A stretch of 64,000 bases of DNA, taken from NCBI RefSeq assembly GCF_003259335.1, contig NZ_QLLL01000009.1, positions 186,001 through 250,000 on the forward strand. The letters are read 5' to 3'. A program made the translations under genes and the position numbers. Shown in pieces: positions 24,475 through 31,760 of this stretch. The number at the start of each line of letters is the position of its first letter. Position 1 is the first letter of the stretch. The notes under the pieces were generated by a model. The model saw nothing but the letters and a program-made list of their open reading frames with translations, was not told the DNA's origin and did not search any database. The stretch comes from Chitinophaga skermanii. Its GTDB lineage: Bacteria; Bacteroidota; Bacteroidia; Chitinophagales; Chitinophagaceae.

Positions 24475-24625
24475 ATCCTATTTGTTACTTTCTTTGCTTC
24501 TCCAAAGAAAGTAACCAAAGAAAGGAGGACAAACGCCGAAAGACTGCGTCGGCGTTTGATCGGGTCGTTGATTTAGCTTTTGTAGTACTGTGGTGAATGG
24601 CGGTGGGGCGTTGGGGGGCGTGTAT
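24475..24625 (+). repeat. structured dispersed element, copy A
   Basis: From ATCCTATTTGTTACTTTC rightwards this matches the reverse complement of 57225-57377. Hairpin 1 is GTTACTTTCTTTG / CAAAGAAAGTAAC with loop CTTCTC (24484-24515). Hairpin 2 is AAACGCCGA / TCGGCGTTT with loop AAGACTGCG (24531-24557). A G-rich part (GTGGTGAATGGCGGTGGGGCG) follows. Compared with copy B, hairpin 2 carries a compensatory change with an unchanged loop. Borders on the G-rich side are approximate. Confidence 0.8.
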
Positions 24626-25069
24626 TGTTGGGTGGGGGCGAATTACTTCTTTCAATATTGTTATTGTTTCAATAATGGTGATATATAATTAAGTTATTGT
24701 GTTTGTTTGCTAGTTGCCATGTAGTTTGTTCGTATGTTCCTTGTAGTGTCCATGTACTTGTCATGTAAATCCATGTAAAGGCATTGTGTTTCAATGCTAT
24801 TAGCGTCGTGTTTTCCTTTGTGTTTATCGTATGCATACTTGGCTTTCCTTTAGTTGCTGTTTGTTGAATGGGGTTTTATTGTTGAACTTCTTCTTGGAGA
24901 GGTAAGGTGAACGCTTATTATAGGGTTGTTTCAAGGGGTTATTGTTGTTAGTTAAATTTATTCATTATGAATTGATAATCAATATTATAAATTACTGGCA
25001 GGATGCATGTTCAGCATGGTTTTTGACGTATATAGGGAAACAATTTGTTCAACCTAAATCTTAATCCCA
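24626..25069. other. non-coding stretch with a CATGTA array
   Basis: No gene is supported between element A and the ATG at 25070. The stretch holds the 11-bp-period array at 24717-24781 and a single TTATTATAGGG-like motif near 24917, related to the tandem repeat seen next to copy B. The upstream 24281-24474 part (5' region of ccmC) shows nothing clear. Confidence 0.5.
24717..24781 (+). repeat. 11-bp-period CATGTA array, copy A (six units)
   Basis: Units starting at 24717 are ccatgtagttt, gttcgtatgtt, ccttgtagtgt, ccatgtacttg, tcatgtaaat (10 bases) and ccatgtaaagg. The same unit type and the same 10-base unit followed by an 11-base one recur at 57017-57092, on the same strand. Confidence 0.65.
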
Positions 25070-26029
25070 ATGGGCAAAGTCATCCATTTAAACACGAAAA
25101 AACTGGAACGCGTTTCCTTCTACCCTACTAAAAATGGGTTCATTACATATACCACATCCCGTAAAACAATTAACTGGGAAGATAGCAAATACGACCGCAT
25201 TCGCGCTCACCGCCAGGAGTTTGGGCGGGCAGCACAAACAGCGGCAGATATGCAATTCGCTTTAAAAGATGTAGCTGCGCTGTTTCCCGATAATACGATG
25301 TACCGCCGGTTATCGTCGCAACTATTGCTGGCACTGAAAAACGATACTACGCACGAGCGGGGCAATAGAACAGTGGAAGATGGCGATATCCAAACACTCG
25401 CCAATTTCGAATTCAATCAAAATGCCTACTTCCGCCGTACCTGCATGGCCAAACATAGCGTGCATCTCGATCGACAACAAGGTTTGGCTACCTTAACAAT
25501 ACCGGCTTTCGATCCAAGCGATCGCATACGCGCCCCCAAACATACCACCCATTTTAAGATGGTCATGAGCCTCCATGCTATTAATTTCGATACCAATGAC
25601 ATGGATAGTACGGCCGTTATTACACAAGCGCTACCCATCAATACGCCTATCACCAACGATCTTATACTACAGGTGCAAGGAAAACCTTACGATCCACGCC
25701 ACATGTTTGTATCGATCGGCATTGTGTTTATTGAAATGGTAAATGAACGCGAATACAAGGTCCGTGGAGGCTACCAGAACGCCATGACGATGACTGCTGT
25801 TTATGCGAAACAAGCCACCACAAAAGAAACAACCATAGTAACTGGAGAAAAGGTAGTAGAAGAAGTTATACACACCTCCAACAAAAAGGTGCAAATAGAA
25901 CACCCCGAAAGGCTCATCCCCCCAGTATTTCCACAAAATAAATTACGAAAGAAGCAAGGTGTATTTGGGCAACAACGCTACAACCGGGCTATTAATAGGC
26001 AACGGTACGTAGAAACATTACAGTGTTAA
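25070..26029 (+). CDS. Bacteroidota hypothetical protein inserted between ccmB and ccmC
   Basis: The 319-aa protein begins MGKVIHLNTKKLERVSFYPT. It contains HRQEFGRAAQTAADMQFALK, LKNDTTHERGNRTVEDGD, FEFNQNAYF and TIPAFDPSDRIRAPKHTTHF. This order resembles, from memory, a frequent Chitinophagaceae/Sphingobacteriales family of unknown function (pattern EFGRA ... RG-R-V-DG ... FEFN ... IP-F-P ... AP-GTTHFK). There is no signal peptide and no membrane segment. The C-terminal 90 residues (from ATTKETTIVTGEK) are basic and look like an added tail. It is opposite in direction to the flanking ccm genes and ends seven bases from ccmB. Confidence 0.75.
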   Translation: MGKVIHLNTKKLERVSFYPTKNGFITYTTSRKTINWEDSKYDRIRAHRQEFGRAAQTAADMQFALKDVAALFPDNTMYRRLSSQLLLALKNDTTHERGNRTVEDGDIQTLANFEFNQNAYFRRTCMAKHSVHLDRQQGLATLTIPAFDPSDRIRAPKHTTHFKMVMSLHAINFDTNDMDSTAVITQALPINTPITNDLILQVQGKPYDPRHMFVSIGIVFIEMVNEREYKVRGGYQNAMTMTAVYAKQATTKETTIVTGEKVVEEVIHTSNKKVQIEHPERLIPPVFPQNKLRKKQGVFGQQRYNRAINRQRYVETLQC

Positions 26030-26036
26030 CGGTTGC

Positions 26037-26699
26037 CTAATCCTTCCACAAATACGGGAATAATACGCAAGCCAAGGCTATCGTAAGAATATCCATGCCC
26101 ACTAACAGCAAAAACATTCTCGGTAAACCGGGTTGTAATACTGTTACAAAGGCACTACGGGCAATGTTAGCAAGCAACATCAATACAGGTAGAATTAAGG
26201 GGAAACCCATGATCGCCATTAACGCAGCATTCTGGCTAGCTTGGGCAGCAATGGCAGCAAGCATGGTAAAAAGTAAGGATAAGCTAACGCCACCTAACAC
26301 TACAATGCCGGTGAAATAAAGGGGTTTGATAAGTGGGTTACCCAGTAAGGCCACGCTACATGCTAGCGTGATCAAACTCATGATGATCATCAACACCACG
26401 TTATACAGCAATTTCGCGATGATGAAGTTGCGGGGGTGAACGATTGAGTAATAATACAACAAGCGTCCTCGGCTCTCTTGTAAGAAACTTTTGGCCACGG
26501 CATTTACACATACAAATAACTGTACCACCCAAAATAAGGCGTTCCAAATTTTTTCCTCCGGTTGATGTACCATCAATTGAATCACGAACACCGTTGAAAC
26601 AACGTAGATCAATATCCCGAAAAATGCATGCCGCTGGCGCCATTCAAGCACCAAGTCTTTCTTTACTAAGAACCAAATTTGTTGTATTGCTGTATTCAC
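26037..26699 (-). CDS. ccmB: cytochrome c maturation ABC-type permease CcmB
   Basis: The protein has about 220 aa and six hydrophobic segments. It begins with IQQIWFLVKKDLVLEWRQR, the amphipathic entry of CcmB, and contains the family's SFLQESRGRLLYYYSIVHPRNFIIAKLLYN segment and GFPLILPVLMLLAN. With CcmA it forms the ATP-driven part of system I cytochrome c biogenesis. No ATG is available: the frame begins with GTG codons at 26705 and 26699. I use 26699 because a -7 box (TATTTTTG) occupies 26705-26712. ccmC and ccmD lie further on the same strand, beyond an intervening gene. Confidence 0.88.
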   Translation of the reverse strand: MNTAIQQIWFLVKKDLVLEWRQRHAFFGILIYVVSTVFVIQLMVHQPEEKIWNALFWVVQLFVCVNAVAKSFLQESRGRLLYYYSIVHPRNFIIAKLLYNVVLMIIMSLITLACSVALLGNPLIKPLYFTGIVVLGGVSLSLLFTMLAAIAAQASQNAALMAIMGFPLILPVLMLLANIARSAFVTVLQPGLPRMFLLLVGMDILTIALACVLFPYLWKD

Positions 26700-26704
26700 G
26701 GGCA

Positions 26705-26712
26705 CAAAAATA
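26705..26712 (-). promoter_or_regulatory. -7 box abutting the ccmB start
   Basis: The minus strand reads TATTTTTG (TAnnTTTG) immediately before the GTG at 26699, giving a leaderless or nearly leaderless transcript if used. Confidence 0.4.
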
Positions 26713-26794
26713 CAATCATTTTATCCAGGTTCCCACTCATAAACGGAACCTAATGTCGAATTACTTAACTTTACCCACCTTTATAAAATTTCGC

Positions 26795-28270
26795 ATGAAA
26801 AAAATACTTGTAGCAAACAGAGGGGAAATAGCGTTAAGAGTGATGCGTTCAGCACGCGAGCTAGGCATTAAAACAGTAGCCGTTTTTTCTGAAGCCGACC
26901 GTACGATGCCATTCGTGCAATATGCCGACGAAGCCGTATGTATCGGGCCTGCTCCTTCCGCGCAATCGTATTTGCTCGGGGGCAAGATCATCGAAGTAGC
27001 GAAACAACTAGGCGTTGATGCCATTCACCCAGGCTACGGGTTTTTAAGCGAAAATGCGCAATTCGCGCAACAAGTAACCGAGGCCGGTATCACTTTTATC
27101 GGTCCCTCCGCCGCTTCCATCGAAACAATGGGTAGCAAGTTAGCCGCTAAACAAGCCGCACAACAATTCGGCGTACCCATGGTACCCGGCACCGAAACTC
27201 CATTACGCGACCTCGACGAGGCCCGCGAAGTTGTGAAACGTACCGGCTTCCCTATTCTTGTGAAAGCGTCTGCCGGTGGCGGTGGTAAAGGGATGCGTAT
27301 CGTTGAAAATGAAAATGAACTGGAAGAACAAATCCGCCTCGCGAAAAGCGAAGCGAAAAGCGCTTTCGGCGACGATGCTGTATTTATCGAGAAATATGTA
27401 GCCGCACCACGACATATAGAAATTCAAATCCTCGGCGATCAACACGGTAACTATGTATACCTGTTCGAACGCGAATGCTCTATCCAACGTCGTCACCAAA
27501 AATTGATTGAAGAAGCACCATCATCTGTACTAACGGCCGATATCCGCGAAGCAATGGGTAATTGCGCGGTTGATGTAGCCCGCGCTTGTAACTATTACGG
27601 TGCCGGTACGGTGGAATTCTTGGTAGATGAACAATTGAACTTCTACTTCTTGGAAATGAACACCCGCTTACAAGTAGAGCACCCTGTAACAGAAATGATT
27701 ACTGGGCTAGATTTGGTGAAAGAACAAATCAACATCGCCCGCGGCGAAAAACTTACCTTCTCTCAAAACGATCTCAAAATAAATGGCCACGCGATAGAAC
27801 TCCGCATCTGCGCAGAAGATCCTGCTAATAACTTCTTACCCGACACCGGCTCTTTACAAACCTACATCCGCCCCCAAGGCTACGGTGTGCGTGTTGATGA
27901 TGGGTATGAAGAAGGTATGACCATCCCAATTTTCTACGATCCTATGATCGCGAAGTTAATTGCCTGGGGCAGCACCCGCGAAGAAGCCCGCAAACGCTTG
28001 ATCCGCGCCATCGGCGAGTACCAAGTAAAAGGCATTCGCACGACCCTGCCTTTCGGCGAATGGGCCCTCCAACAACCACAATTCATAGACGGTAATTTCG
28101 ATACCGGCTTCATTGGCAAGTACTTCACCCCCCAATCGCTCGACAGTAACGATGCAGATGCTACACAAGCAGCTGCCATCTTAGCAGCACAAATTTGGGA
28201 AGAAGTAAACACCTTGCAATTGCCTGTTAATCAAGATACTGCTTGGTCGAAACGACAAGAAATGCGGTAA
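26795..28270 (+). CDS. accC: biotin carboxylase
   Basis: The enzyme carboxylates biotin with ATP and bicarbonate in acetyl-CoA (or another acyl-CoA) carboxylase. The start is the ATG at 26795 (MKKILVANRGEIALRVMRSA); the open frame before it, to 26444, is antisense to ccmB and not coding. The 491-aa chain has the ATP-grasp lid KASAGGGGKGMRIVENE, the catalytic EMNTRLQVEHPVTEMITG and the RECSIQRRHQKLIEEAP motif. A 40-residue tail after the core is unusual relative to E. coli AccC but common in Bacteroidota. No biotin carrier or carboxyltransferase gene is adjacent. Confidence 0.92.
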   Translation: MKKILVANRGEIALRVMRSARELGIKTVAVFSEADRTMPFVQYADEAVCIGPAPSAQSYLLGGKIIEVAKQLGVDAIHPGYGFLSENAQFAQQVTEAGITFIGPSAASIETMGSKLAAKQAAQQFGVPMVPGTETPLRDLDEAREVVKRTGFPILVKASAGGGGKGMRIVENENELEEQIRLAKSEAKSAFGDDAVFIEKYVAAPRHIEIQILGDQHGNYVYLFERECSIQRRHQKLIEEAPSSVLTADIREAMGNCAVDVARACNYYGAGTVEFLVDEQLNFYFLEMNTRLQVEHPVTEMITGLDLVKEQINIARGEKLTFSQNDLKINGHAIELRICAEDPANNFLPDTGSLQTYIRPQGYGVRVDDGYEEGMTIPIFYDPMIAKLIAWGSTREEARKRLIRAIGEYQVKGIRTTLPFGEWALQQPQFIDGNFDTGFIGKYFTPQSLDSNDADATQAAAILAAQIWEEVNTLQLPVNQDTAWSKRQEMR

Positions 28271-28314
28271 GATATATACCCGGAACATAATTTATTGTTA
28301 ATTATCATAGCAGA

Positions 28315-28345
28315 TTGGCGGACTACATAAAAACGAGTACCTTTG
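28315..28345 (+). promoter_or_regulatory. promoter of the gtrA-like gene
   Basis: TTG at 28315 lies 23 bases ahead of TACCTTTG at 28338-28345, a full match to the Bacteroidota -33/-7 pair, 12 bases before the ATG at 28358. Confidence 0.6.
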
Positions 28346-28357
28346 CGCCGGTAATTT

Positions 28358-28888
28358 ATGCAACAATTAATCATCAATATTCTTTCGTTTTTCTACCGAC
28401 CATTTGAGAAGTACATTTCTTTTCAAACGTTCCGCTATTTAGCGTGTGGCGGTGGGAATACTTTGTTGGATATTGTGTTGTACACGATTTCTTACTACTT
28501 CGTGTTGCATGAACAAAACCTGCACATCGGCAACTTGGTAACGGTAAGTGCGCCAATTGCTTCTTTTATCATCGCCTTTACGATTACCTTCCCTACAGGG
28601 TTTTTATTATCGAAATTCGTGGTGTTCTCGGAATCAAACCTCCGTGGGCGCGTGCAGCTATTCCGGTACTTTTTACTCGTAGGTGCTTGTATATTATTGA
28701 ATTACGGGTTCCTGAAACTCTTTGTAGAACAATTACATATCAACGCTATCCTGGCGAAGATATTAACCGTAATTATCGTTGTTTGCTTCAGTTACATTAC
28801 CCAGAAGAAGTTTACCTTCAAAGTGAAAGCCATCGAAGAGGTGGAGAAGAACTTGGAAGAAGAAATGATCGGCAACAATATTGCATAA
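28358..28888 (+). CDS. GtrA-like membrane protein
   Basis: The 176-aa protein has the four-helix GtrA arrangement: FQTFRYLACGGGNTLLDIVLY opens helix one, and the family motif NYGFLKLFVEQ comes before the third. The last span is followed by a lysine/glutamate-rich cytoplasmic tail (KAIEEVEKNLEEEMIG). GtrA proteins are thought to move polyprenyl-phosphate-linked sugars across the inner membrane for surface glycans. The ATG at 28358 follows a good promoter 12 bases upstream. Confidence 0.88.
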   Translation: MQQLIINILSFFYRPFEKYISFQTFRYLACGGGNTLLDIVLYTISYYFVLHEQNLHIGNLVTVSAPIASFIIAFTITFPTGFLLSKFVVFSESNLRGRVQLFRYFLLVGACILLNYGFLKLFVEQLHINAILAKILTVIIVVCFSYITQKKFTFKVKAIEEVEKNLEEEMIGNNIA

Positions 28889-28893
28889 AAAAA

Positions 28894-28918
28894 ATTCCGT
28901 AGCCTCGCGGTACGGAAT
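28894..28918 (-). terminator. intrinsic terminator after tdk
   Basis: ATTCCGTA pairs with TACGGAAT around a 9-base loop. The minus strand continues into T8, so it terminates tdk, whose stop is six bases upstream; it also closes the convergent gtrA-like gene. Confidence 0.8.
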
Positions 28919-28923
28919 CCTTC

Positions 28924-29493
28924 CTAATTATTTTCGTGGTAACAATGCCTACAACGCGGTTCGTAGAGATCTTTCTCCCCGAGTAATACCGTATTGCCAC
29001 CGGCTACTTTCCGGTATGAATTATTGGCGATATTGCCACATTTTACGCAAATAGCATGCAGTTTCGTAATATAATCGGCCTTGGCGAGTAATTGGGGAAT
29101 AGGACCAAAAGGGCGACCTTGGAAGTCCATATCCAAACCCGCTACAATTACTCGGATACCTCTTAATGCCAATTGTTCACACACATTCGGCAGCTCCTCG
29201 TCGAAGAATTGGGCTTCATCAATTCCCACTACATCCACATCCGTGGCCAACAACAAAATCTGCTGCGAGCTTTCCAACGGGGTAGATAATATCTTGTTCT
29301 CGTCGTGCGACACAATGTTTTCCACATCGTAGCGTGTATCTACGTGTGGTTTAAATATCTCAACTTTTAAATTGGCAATCTTGGCACGTTTCAAACGGCG
29401 GATCAGCTCTTCTGTTTTACCAGAAAACATAGAGCCGCAAACTACTTCTATCCAACCCCTACGCCCCCCCGAAAGAGAAGGTTCAATAAACAT
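28924..29493 (-). CDS. tdk: thymidine kinase (type II, Zn-binding)
   Basis: The enzyme phosphorylates thymidine in the salvage pathway. The 189-aa chain has the P-loop CGSMFSGKTEELIRRLKRA, the catalytic-base region DEAQFFDEELP, and the thymidine-binding lasso GLDMDFQGRPFGPI. The zinc site is formed by CVKCGN and CRHC. The family length is normal (about 190). It is monocistronic. Confidence 0.96.
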   Translation of the reverse strand: MFIEPSLSGGRRGWIEVVCGSMFSGKTEELIRRLKRAKIANLKVEIFKPHVDTRYDVENIVSHDENKILSTPLESSQQILLLATDVDVVGIDEAQFFDEELPNVCEQLALRGIRVIVAGLDMDFQGRPFGPIPQLLAKADYITKLHAICVKCGNIANNSYRKVAGGNTVLLGEKDLYEPRCRHCYHENN

Positions 29494-29583
29494 ATATTAG
29501 TATTTTGATTATTAAGTTGTTAAATTGATTTAACTTTATGCAAATAAAATAAAATCATCCTTAAAAGCGTTAACAATTAAGGC

Positions 29584-30423
29584 ATGGAAAAAATAAATGC
29601 ATTAATTGAGAAATTGATGGAATTGAAAAATTCCAGGTCGGACCTGCACACTATCTCGTATTATTCACAATTATTGCAGGCCGAGGTAATGCATCATTTG
29701 CATTTACTACAAGAGCAGCGACCTTCTCCACAAAGCCATGTGGCCGTTATAATGCCCAACAGGGCCGTGGTAGAAGACATCCCAACAGCGCATACAAGCC
29801 CTGTTCAACCCTCTCCTGCTCCTACCCCCGCTACTCCTCCGGTTCAACCGGTTCAGCATGTGGACATTCCCGTTGTACAACCCGTAGCACCAGTAGCAAC
29901 TCCTGCTCCAGCAGCGGCCATACAGCCCGTTTCTCCACCTGTGCAACCTGTTCAAATGGAAGTACCGGTAGTGCAAGAATTGCCGAAGGTAAAACAAAGC
30001 ATCGAAGAAAAAATCCAAGCTTCACTTTTCGAAGTACCCCATTACGAACCACCTACCCATCATAATGGTAGTTCGAATGGCCACCAGCACACCCAGCAAC
30101 CCGAAGCGCCTAAAACAAACGGGGCTTCATTAAACGATATTTTACGTAAAAATACCGTGGAAGTAGGGCAAAGGCTCGGTGATATGAAAGTGCAAGATTT
30201 AAGGAATGCCATTGGTATTAACGACAAGTTCCAGTTTATACAGGAGCTCTTCCGTGGCGACAAAGCGATGTACGATCGTTCCATTAAAACCATCAACGAA
30301 GCAGATTCTTATCATTCAGCCAATTACTGGATCGAGCGAGAATTGGTGATTAAGTTGGGTTGGCAGGAAGAAGATCACCTGGTACAGCAATTTCACGCTA
30401 TCGTTAAGAAGCGTTTTTCCTGA
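29584..30423 (+). CDS. conserved hypothetical protein with Pro-rich linker
   Basis: The 279-aa protein has an N-terminal coiled-coil-like helix (MEKINALIEKLMELKNSRSD ... YYSQLLQAEVMHHL). A proline/valine/glutamine-rich linker of low complexity follows (about 50-175). The C-terminal domain of about 90 residues has the blocks KVQDLRNAIGINDKFQFIQELFRGD and YDRSIKTINEADSY...WIERELVIKLGW, which are conserved in Bacteroidota genes beside waaA. Function unknown. Its last 31 bases overlap the convergent waaA gene. No signal peptide is seen. Confidence 0.75.
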   Translation: MEKINALIEKLMELKNSRSDLHTISYYSQLLQAEVMHHLHLLQEQRPSPQSHVAVIMPNRAVVEDIPTAHTSPVQPSPAPTPATPPVQPVQHVDIPVVQPVAPVATPAPAAAIQPVSPPVQPVQMEVPVVQELPKVKQSIEEKIQASLFEVPHYEPPTHHNGSSNGHQHTQQPEAPKTNGASLNDILRKNTVEVGQRLGDMKVQDLRNAIGINDKFQFIQELFRGDKAMYDRSIKTINEADSYHSANYWIERELVIKLGWQEEDHLVQQFHAIVKKRFS

Positions 30424-31655
30424 ATATATTGCATAATCTTATTCGTAGCACCTTGGTTATCGCCCACAAATTTGCCGGCGATCGTAGCGGTTTTCTTGTA
30501 GAGGTCGGCCTCGCTTAAAGCCGCTACCGTGGTAGCTAAGGTAAACTCATCTTGTACCACGAAGGCGCCTTTTAACCCCACTAGCGTTACTGCTTCATGG
30601 AACTTCTCGATATTAGGCCCGAATAACACCGGTTTATTGTACGTGGCCGCTTCCAAAATATTGTGAATCCCCGCCTTTCCAAATCCTCCACCGATATACG
30701 AAATGTAGCTATAGCGGTATAAAGCGCTAAGCATACCTACATTGTCGATAATTAACACGTTCACCTGTTGACCGGGCGCATTTTTGTATTGTGAATAACG
30801 TACAGCGCCAGGGAACAACTGTTCAATTTGCTGGATGTGCGATTCCCCAATTTCGTGCGGCGCTATAATCAACGCACGGCCGTCTTGCTTGGCGTTTTTC
30901 CACCAGTTGGCCAGTAGAGTTTCGTCGGCCGGCCAAGTGCTGCCGCAGGCAATTACTTTCCTGCCCGTGGCGTAAGTTTCAATTACCGGTAACTCCGTAG
31001 GGTTTTCGCGCATAGCCCATACCCTATCGAAACGTGTATCGCCCGCGAGGCTGGCGTTTTGTAAGTGAATGGTTTGCAACAATTGTAACGATTCTTCGTT
31101 TTGAACGAAGAGATGCGTCATTTTCTCCAATAGCTGCCTGAATAAGCCGCCATGGGGCTTAAAAAATACTTGCTTCGGGCGGAAAATACCGGAAATAAGC
31201 AAAGTGGGAATGTTCTGTTGAAAGAGGGTGGTTAGGTAATGATACCAGAACTCGTATTTTATGAAAATAGCCAGCTTGGGTTGGGCAATTTTTACGAATT
31301 GACGGGCATTACGCTTGGTATCGGCAGGCAGGTAGCACACGATATCGGCGCCATTGTAGTTTTTGCGTATTTCGTAGCCGGAGGGTGAGAAGAACGTGAG
31401 AAGAATCCCGTGCTGCGGGTAATCGACCCGGAGCTGTTCGATCACGGGGCGACCTTGTTCAAATTCACCGAGCGAGGCGGCATGCACCCAAATAAGGGGT
31501 TTGCCTGTTGGGATGGCCTGTTGAAGGCGTTCGGGCCAGTTCTTCCGACCAGCTTTCCACAGCTGCGCTTTCTTGTTTCCGAAAATCGCTACAAGCCCTA
31601 CCACAAAGGAATACAGGCGAATACCTACGTTATAGAAAAATATCTGCAATGCCAC
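30393..31655 (-). CDS. waaA: 3-deoxy-D-manno-octulosonic acid (Kdo) transferase
   Basis: WaaA adds Kdo to lipid IVA in LPS inner-core synthesis at the inner membrane. The 420-aa protein has an N-terminal membrane anchor (MALQIFFYNVGIRLYSFVVGLVAIFG). The GT30 domain contains PLIWVHAASLGEFEQGRPVIEQL with the catalytic Glu, then LTFFSPSGYEIRKNYNGADIVCYLPADT, and GGGFGKAGIHNILEAATYNKPVLFGP. The 3' end overlaps the upstream-facing hypothetical gene by 31 bases, so convergent transcripts overlap. Confidence 0.95.
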   Translation of the reverse strand: MALQIFFYNVGIRLYSFVVGLVAIFGNKKAQLWKAGRKNWPERLQQAIPTGKPLIWVHAASLGEFEQGRPVIEQLRVDYPQHGILLTFFSPSGYEIRKNYNGADIVCYLPADTKRNARQFVKIAQPKLAIFIKYEFWYHYLTTLFQQNIPTLLISGIFRPKQVFFKPHGGLFRQLLEKMTHLFVQNEESLQLLQTIHLQNASLAGDTRFDRVWAMRENPTELPVIETYATGRKVIACGSTWPADETLLANWWKNAKQDGRALIIAPHEIGESHIQQIEQLFPGAVRYSQYKNAPGQQVNVLIIDNVGMLSALYRYSYISYIGGGFGKAGIHNILEAATYNKPVLFGPNIEKFHEAVTLVGLKGAFVVQDEFTLATTVAALSEADLYKKTATIAGKFVGDNQGATNKIMQYIQEKRFLTIA

Positions 31656-31760
31656 TAAAAATACTTTAACGAAATGTTATTAAAATCATGCAAATATAAT
31701 CCCCTAGCCAATTTCATTTTTTGTAAATTTGCACACTTAAAATAAAAATATATATCCCAC

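Noticed and set aside
26444..26794. Long 5' extension of accC
   Set aside because: It is antisense to ccmB, and the family N-terminus (MKKILVANRGEIA) begins at 26795.
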